A DNA stretch of 64,000 bases from Lentzea waywayandensis (lineage in GTDB: Bacteria > Actinomycetota > Actinomycetes > Mycobacteriales > Pseudonocardiaceae). Positions 62,626 to 64,000 of the stretch are shown piece by piece (position 1 is the first letter of the stretch; the number at the start of each line of letters is the position of its first letter). Under the pieces are notes generated by a model that had not been told where the DNA came from, ran no database searches, and saw nothing but the letters and a program-made list of their open reading frames with translations. The position numbers and the translations under genes are program-made. The DNA lies in the NCBI RefSeq assembly GCF_900115955.1, contig NZ_FOYL01000002.1:496001-560000 (forward strand), written 5' to 3'.

Positions 62626-62639
62626 AGAAAGCGCTCTCA
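62626..62639. promoter_or_regulatory. LacI-like palindrome upstream of the hydrolase
   Basis: AGAAAGCGCTCTCA, centred on AGCGCT. It resembles cellobiose-repressor (CebR) sites, TGGGAGCGCTCCCA, at most positions. It lies over the stop codon of the CrtI-type gene and upstream of the hydrolase gene. Confidence 0.35.
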
Positions 62640-64000
62640 CGGTTGCTCCGGACGCCGGAGTCGTTCGGCGGCCAGCCGTCCGGAGATCAGCACCGGCGGG
62701 ATGCCGACACCGGGTGTGGTGCCACTGCCCGCCAGCACGACGTTGCCGTCCCGGAACGGCAGGTTGCGCGGCCGGAACGGGCCGGTCTGGCCGAACGTGT
62801 GCGCGGCGGAGAACGGCGTGCCGGCGGCCTGGCCGTCGCGCGCCCAGTCGTCCGGTGTCACCACGGCGAGCGGTTCGGCGTCGACGATGAGCTTGCGCGC
62901 CGACATCTCGTCGACGAGCTCCTCGGCGTACCGGTGCGCCAGCGCGTCCCAGCGCAGCGGAGCGGCGTCGAGGTTCGGGCACGGCGCCAGGAGGTACTGG
63001 AGGTGCCTGCCCTCCGGCGCGAGCGCGGGATCGGTGAGGGTGGGCGTGGTGAGCAGCAGCGACGGGTCGCTCATCAGCTTTCCCTGCCGGATGATCTCGT
63101 CGAACGTGCCGTTCCACTTGTCGCCGAAGGAGATCGTGTGGTGGGCGAGGTCGTCCGCCACCCGGCCGGCGCTGAGGTGCACGACCACCGCGGACGGCGA
63201 CCAGCGCAACGGCCGGATCCGGCGCGGTCGGCCGCGCAGCAGCCGGGTGCTCTGGGCGGGTCCGGTGGCGAGTACGACGGCGTCGCAAGGGAATCGGGTG
63301 TCGGCCGTGCGCACTGCGGTCACCCGGTGACCGCTCCGTTCGAGCTCCTCGGCCTCCACGCCGTAGTGGAACCGCACGCCTGCGTCGGCAGCGGCATCCG
63401 CCATGGCCTGCGGGACAGCGCGCATGCCGCCGCGTGGGAACCACACACCGGCAATGGTGTCCATGTAGGCGATGACGGCGTAAGCGGCGAGAGCGTCTTT
63501 CGGTGCGACACCGGCGTAGAGCGCCTGGAACGTGAACACGCGCCGGAGCCGGTCGTCGCGCAGGAACCGCCCCACCGCCTTCGCGAGCGAGCCGAAGCCG
63601 CCGAGCCGGGCGAGTGCGACCAGGTCGGGGCCCGCGAGGTCGAGCGGAGAGTCGAAGCTCGCGCCGATGAACCTGTCCCGTTCGACCTCGTAGAGCCTCG
63701 TCAGCCACGCTCGCAGATCGCGGTATCCCTGCGCCTCCCGGTCTCCCGCGAAGTCGCGCACCGCCTGTTCCATGCGGTCCGCGTCGGTGTGCACGTCCAG
63801 CGCCGTGCCGTCGTGGAACGTCGCGCGGTAGGCGGGCCGCAACGGCAGCAGCTCCAGGTGGTCCTCACGCTTCCGGCCCACCGCGGCGAACGCGTCGTCC
63901 AGCAGTTCCGGCATGGTGAGGACGGTCGGGCCGGTGTCGATCCGGTGGCCGCCGACGTCGAGACGGCCCGCGAGCCCGCCCGGATGCGGCTTTCCTTCGA
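62637..64000 (-). CDS. CrtI-type phytoene desaturase-family protein, partial
   Basis: About 453 C-terminal residues are present; the N-terminus lies beyond base 64000. The visible sequence enters with GGHRIDTGPTVLTMPELLDD, the CrtI pattern, and ends with the FAD/C-terminal motif GNVVLAGSGTTPGVGIPPVL. ATG at 63914 lies inside this conserved block and is not the start. Desaturates carotenoids such as phytoene, or acts on a related isoprenoid. The other carotenoid genes would be beyond the window. Confidence 0.85.
   Translation of the reverse strand, partial: EGKPHPGGLAGRLDVGGHRIDTGPTVLTMPELLDDAFAAVGRKREDHLELLPLRPAYRATFHDGTALDVHTDADRMEQAVRDFAGDREAQGYRDLRAWLTRLYEVERDRFIGASFDSPLDLAGPDLVALARLGGFGSLAKAVGRFLRDDRLRRVFTFQALYAGVAPKDALAAYAVIAYMDTIAGVWFPRGGMRAVPQAMADAAADAGVRFHYGVEAEELERSGHRVTAVRTADTRFPCDAVVLATGPAQSTRLLRGRPRRIRPLRWSPSAVVVHLSAGRVADDLAHHTISFGDKWNGTFDEIIRQGKLMSDPSLLLTTPTLTDPALAPEGRHLQYLLAPCPNLDAAPLRWDALAHRYAEELVDEMSARKLIVDAEPLAVVTPDDWARDGQAAGTPFSAAHTFGQTGPFRPRNLPFRDGNVVLAGSGTTPGVGIPPVLISGRLAAERLRRPEQP

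Overview
The window is about 70 percent GC, gene-dense and tightly packed, with many 4-base ATGA/GTGA stop-start overlaps, GTG/TTG starts and apparently leaderless genes. It carries large LuxR-type ATPase regulators, SigK/RskA-type ECF elements, fasciclin lipoproteins, tripeptidyl-aminopeptidase-like hydrolases, an ANTAR protein and CGNR proteins. This points to a filamentous actinomycete, most likely of the Pseudonocardiales (inference from gene content, not from a search). No rRNA, tRNA, CRISPR array or intact insertion sequence was seen. It looks like chromosomal arm DNA, rich in regulators, secreted proteins and oxidoreductases.

Layout. 1-6.4 kb: three tandem large LuxR-type ATPase regulators on the minus strand, the last cut by the window edge. 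6.5-11 kb: small genes, a decayed xanthine dehydrogenase locus (an [2Fe-2S] fragment abutting an XdhC fragment), a GNAT/CGNR pair divergent from an EamA transporter, and an AraC regulator. 11-15.8 kb: a flavin monooxygenase, GMC oxidase, acetoacetate-decarboxylase-fold protein and secreted esterase. 15.8-18.1 kb: a secreted tachylectin/beta-propeller protein followed by a decayed, internally deleted paralogue. 18.1-25.5 kb: a MacB/LolCDE-like ABC exporter divergent from a five-gene sigma/anti-sigma/ABC operon. 25.5-34.2 kb: a secreted peptidase-like hydrolase, an amine oxidase with an XRE-TetR fusion regulator, a YdcZ exporter with its TetR regulator and paired operators, a NYN-LOTUS RNase-like protein and a luciferase-like oxidoreductase. 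34.2-38.8 kb: HD, PrsW, cysteine hydrolase and NAD-dependent formate dehydrogenase.

38.8-48.1 kb is the most coherent block. modABC is divergent from a stand-alone sulfite-oxidase-fold protein. After a PLP dehydratase and a frameshifted ankyrin gene comes an RskA-like anti-sigma factor with no sigma gene beside it, a fasciclin lipoprotein, a peroxiredoxin and a membrane-anchored molybdopterin oxidoreductase. Three of these genes (rskA-like, fasciclin, Mo oxidoreductase) share one promoter pattern, CAATCC-N15-nCGAAn. In two of them the GTG start lies exactly 7 bases after the -10, so both are probably leaderless. I read this as a regulon of a SigK-type ECF sigma factor encoded elsewhere.

48-56 kb: a secreted DNase-I-fold protein, a SnoaL/TetR pair with a double palindromic operator, an alcohol dehydrogenase relic, a GAF-ANTAR protein, and a secreted molybdenum hydroxylase (small plus large subunit) with a MarR regulator and a repeated operator in the divergent promoter. 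55.5-62.6 kb: a LacI-controlled sugar ABC importer with a GH1 beta-glucosidase, then a second peptidase-like hydrolase. The window ends inside a CrtI-type phytoene desaturase-family gene.

Molybdenum recurs: an uptake system, two intact Mo-cofactor enzymes, one small Mo-fold protein and one dead xanthine dehydrogenase locus lie in this one region.
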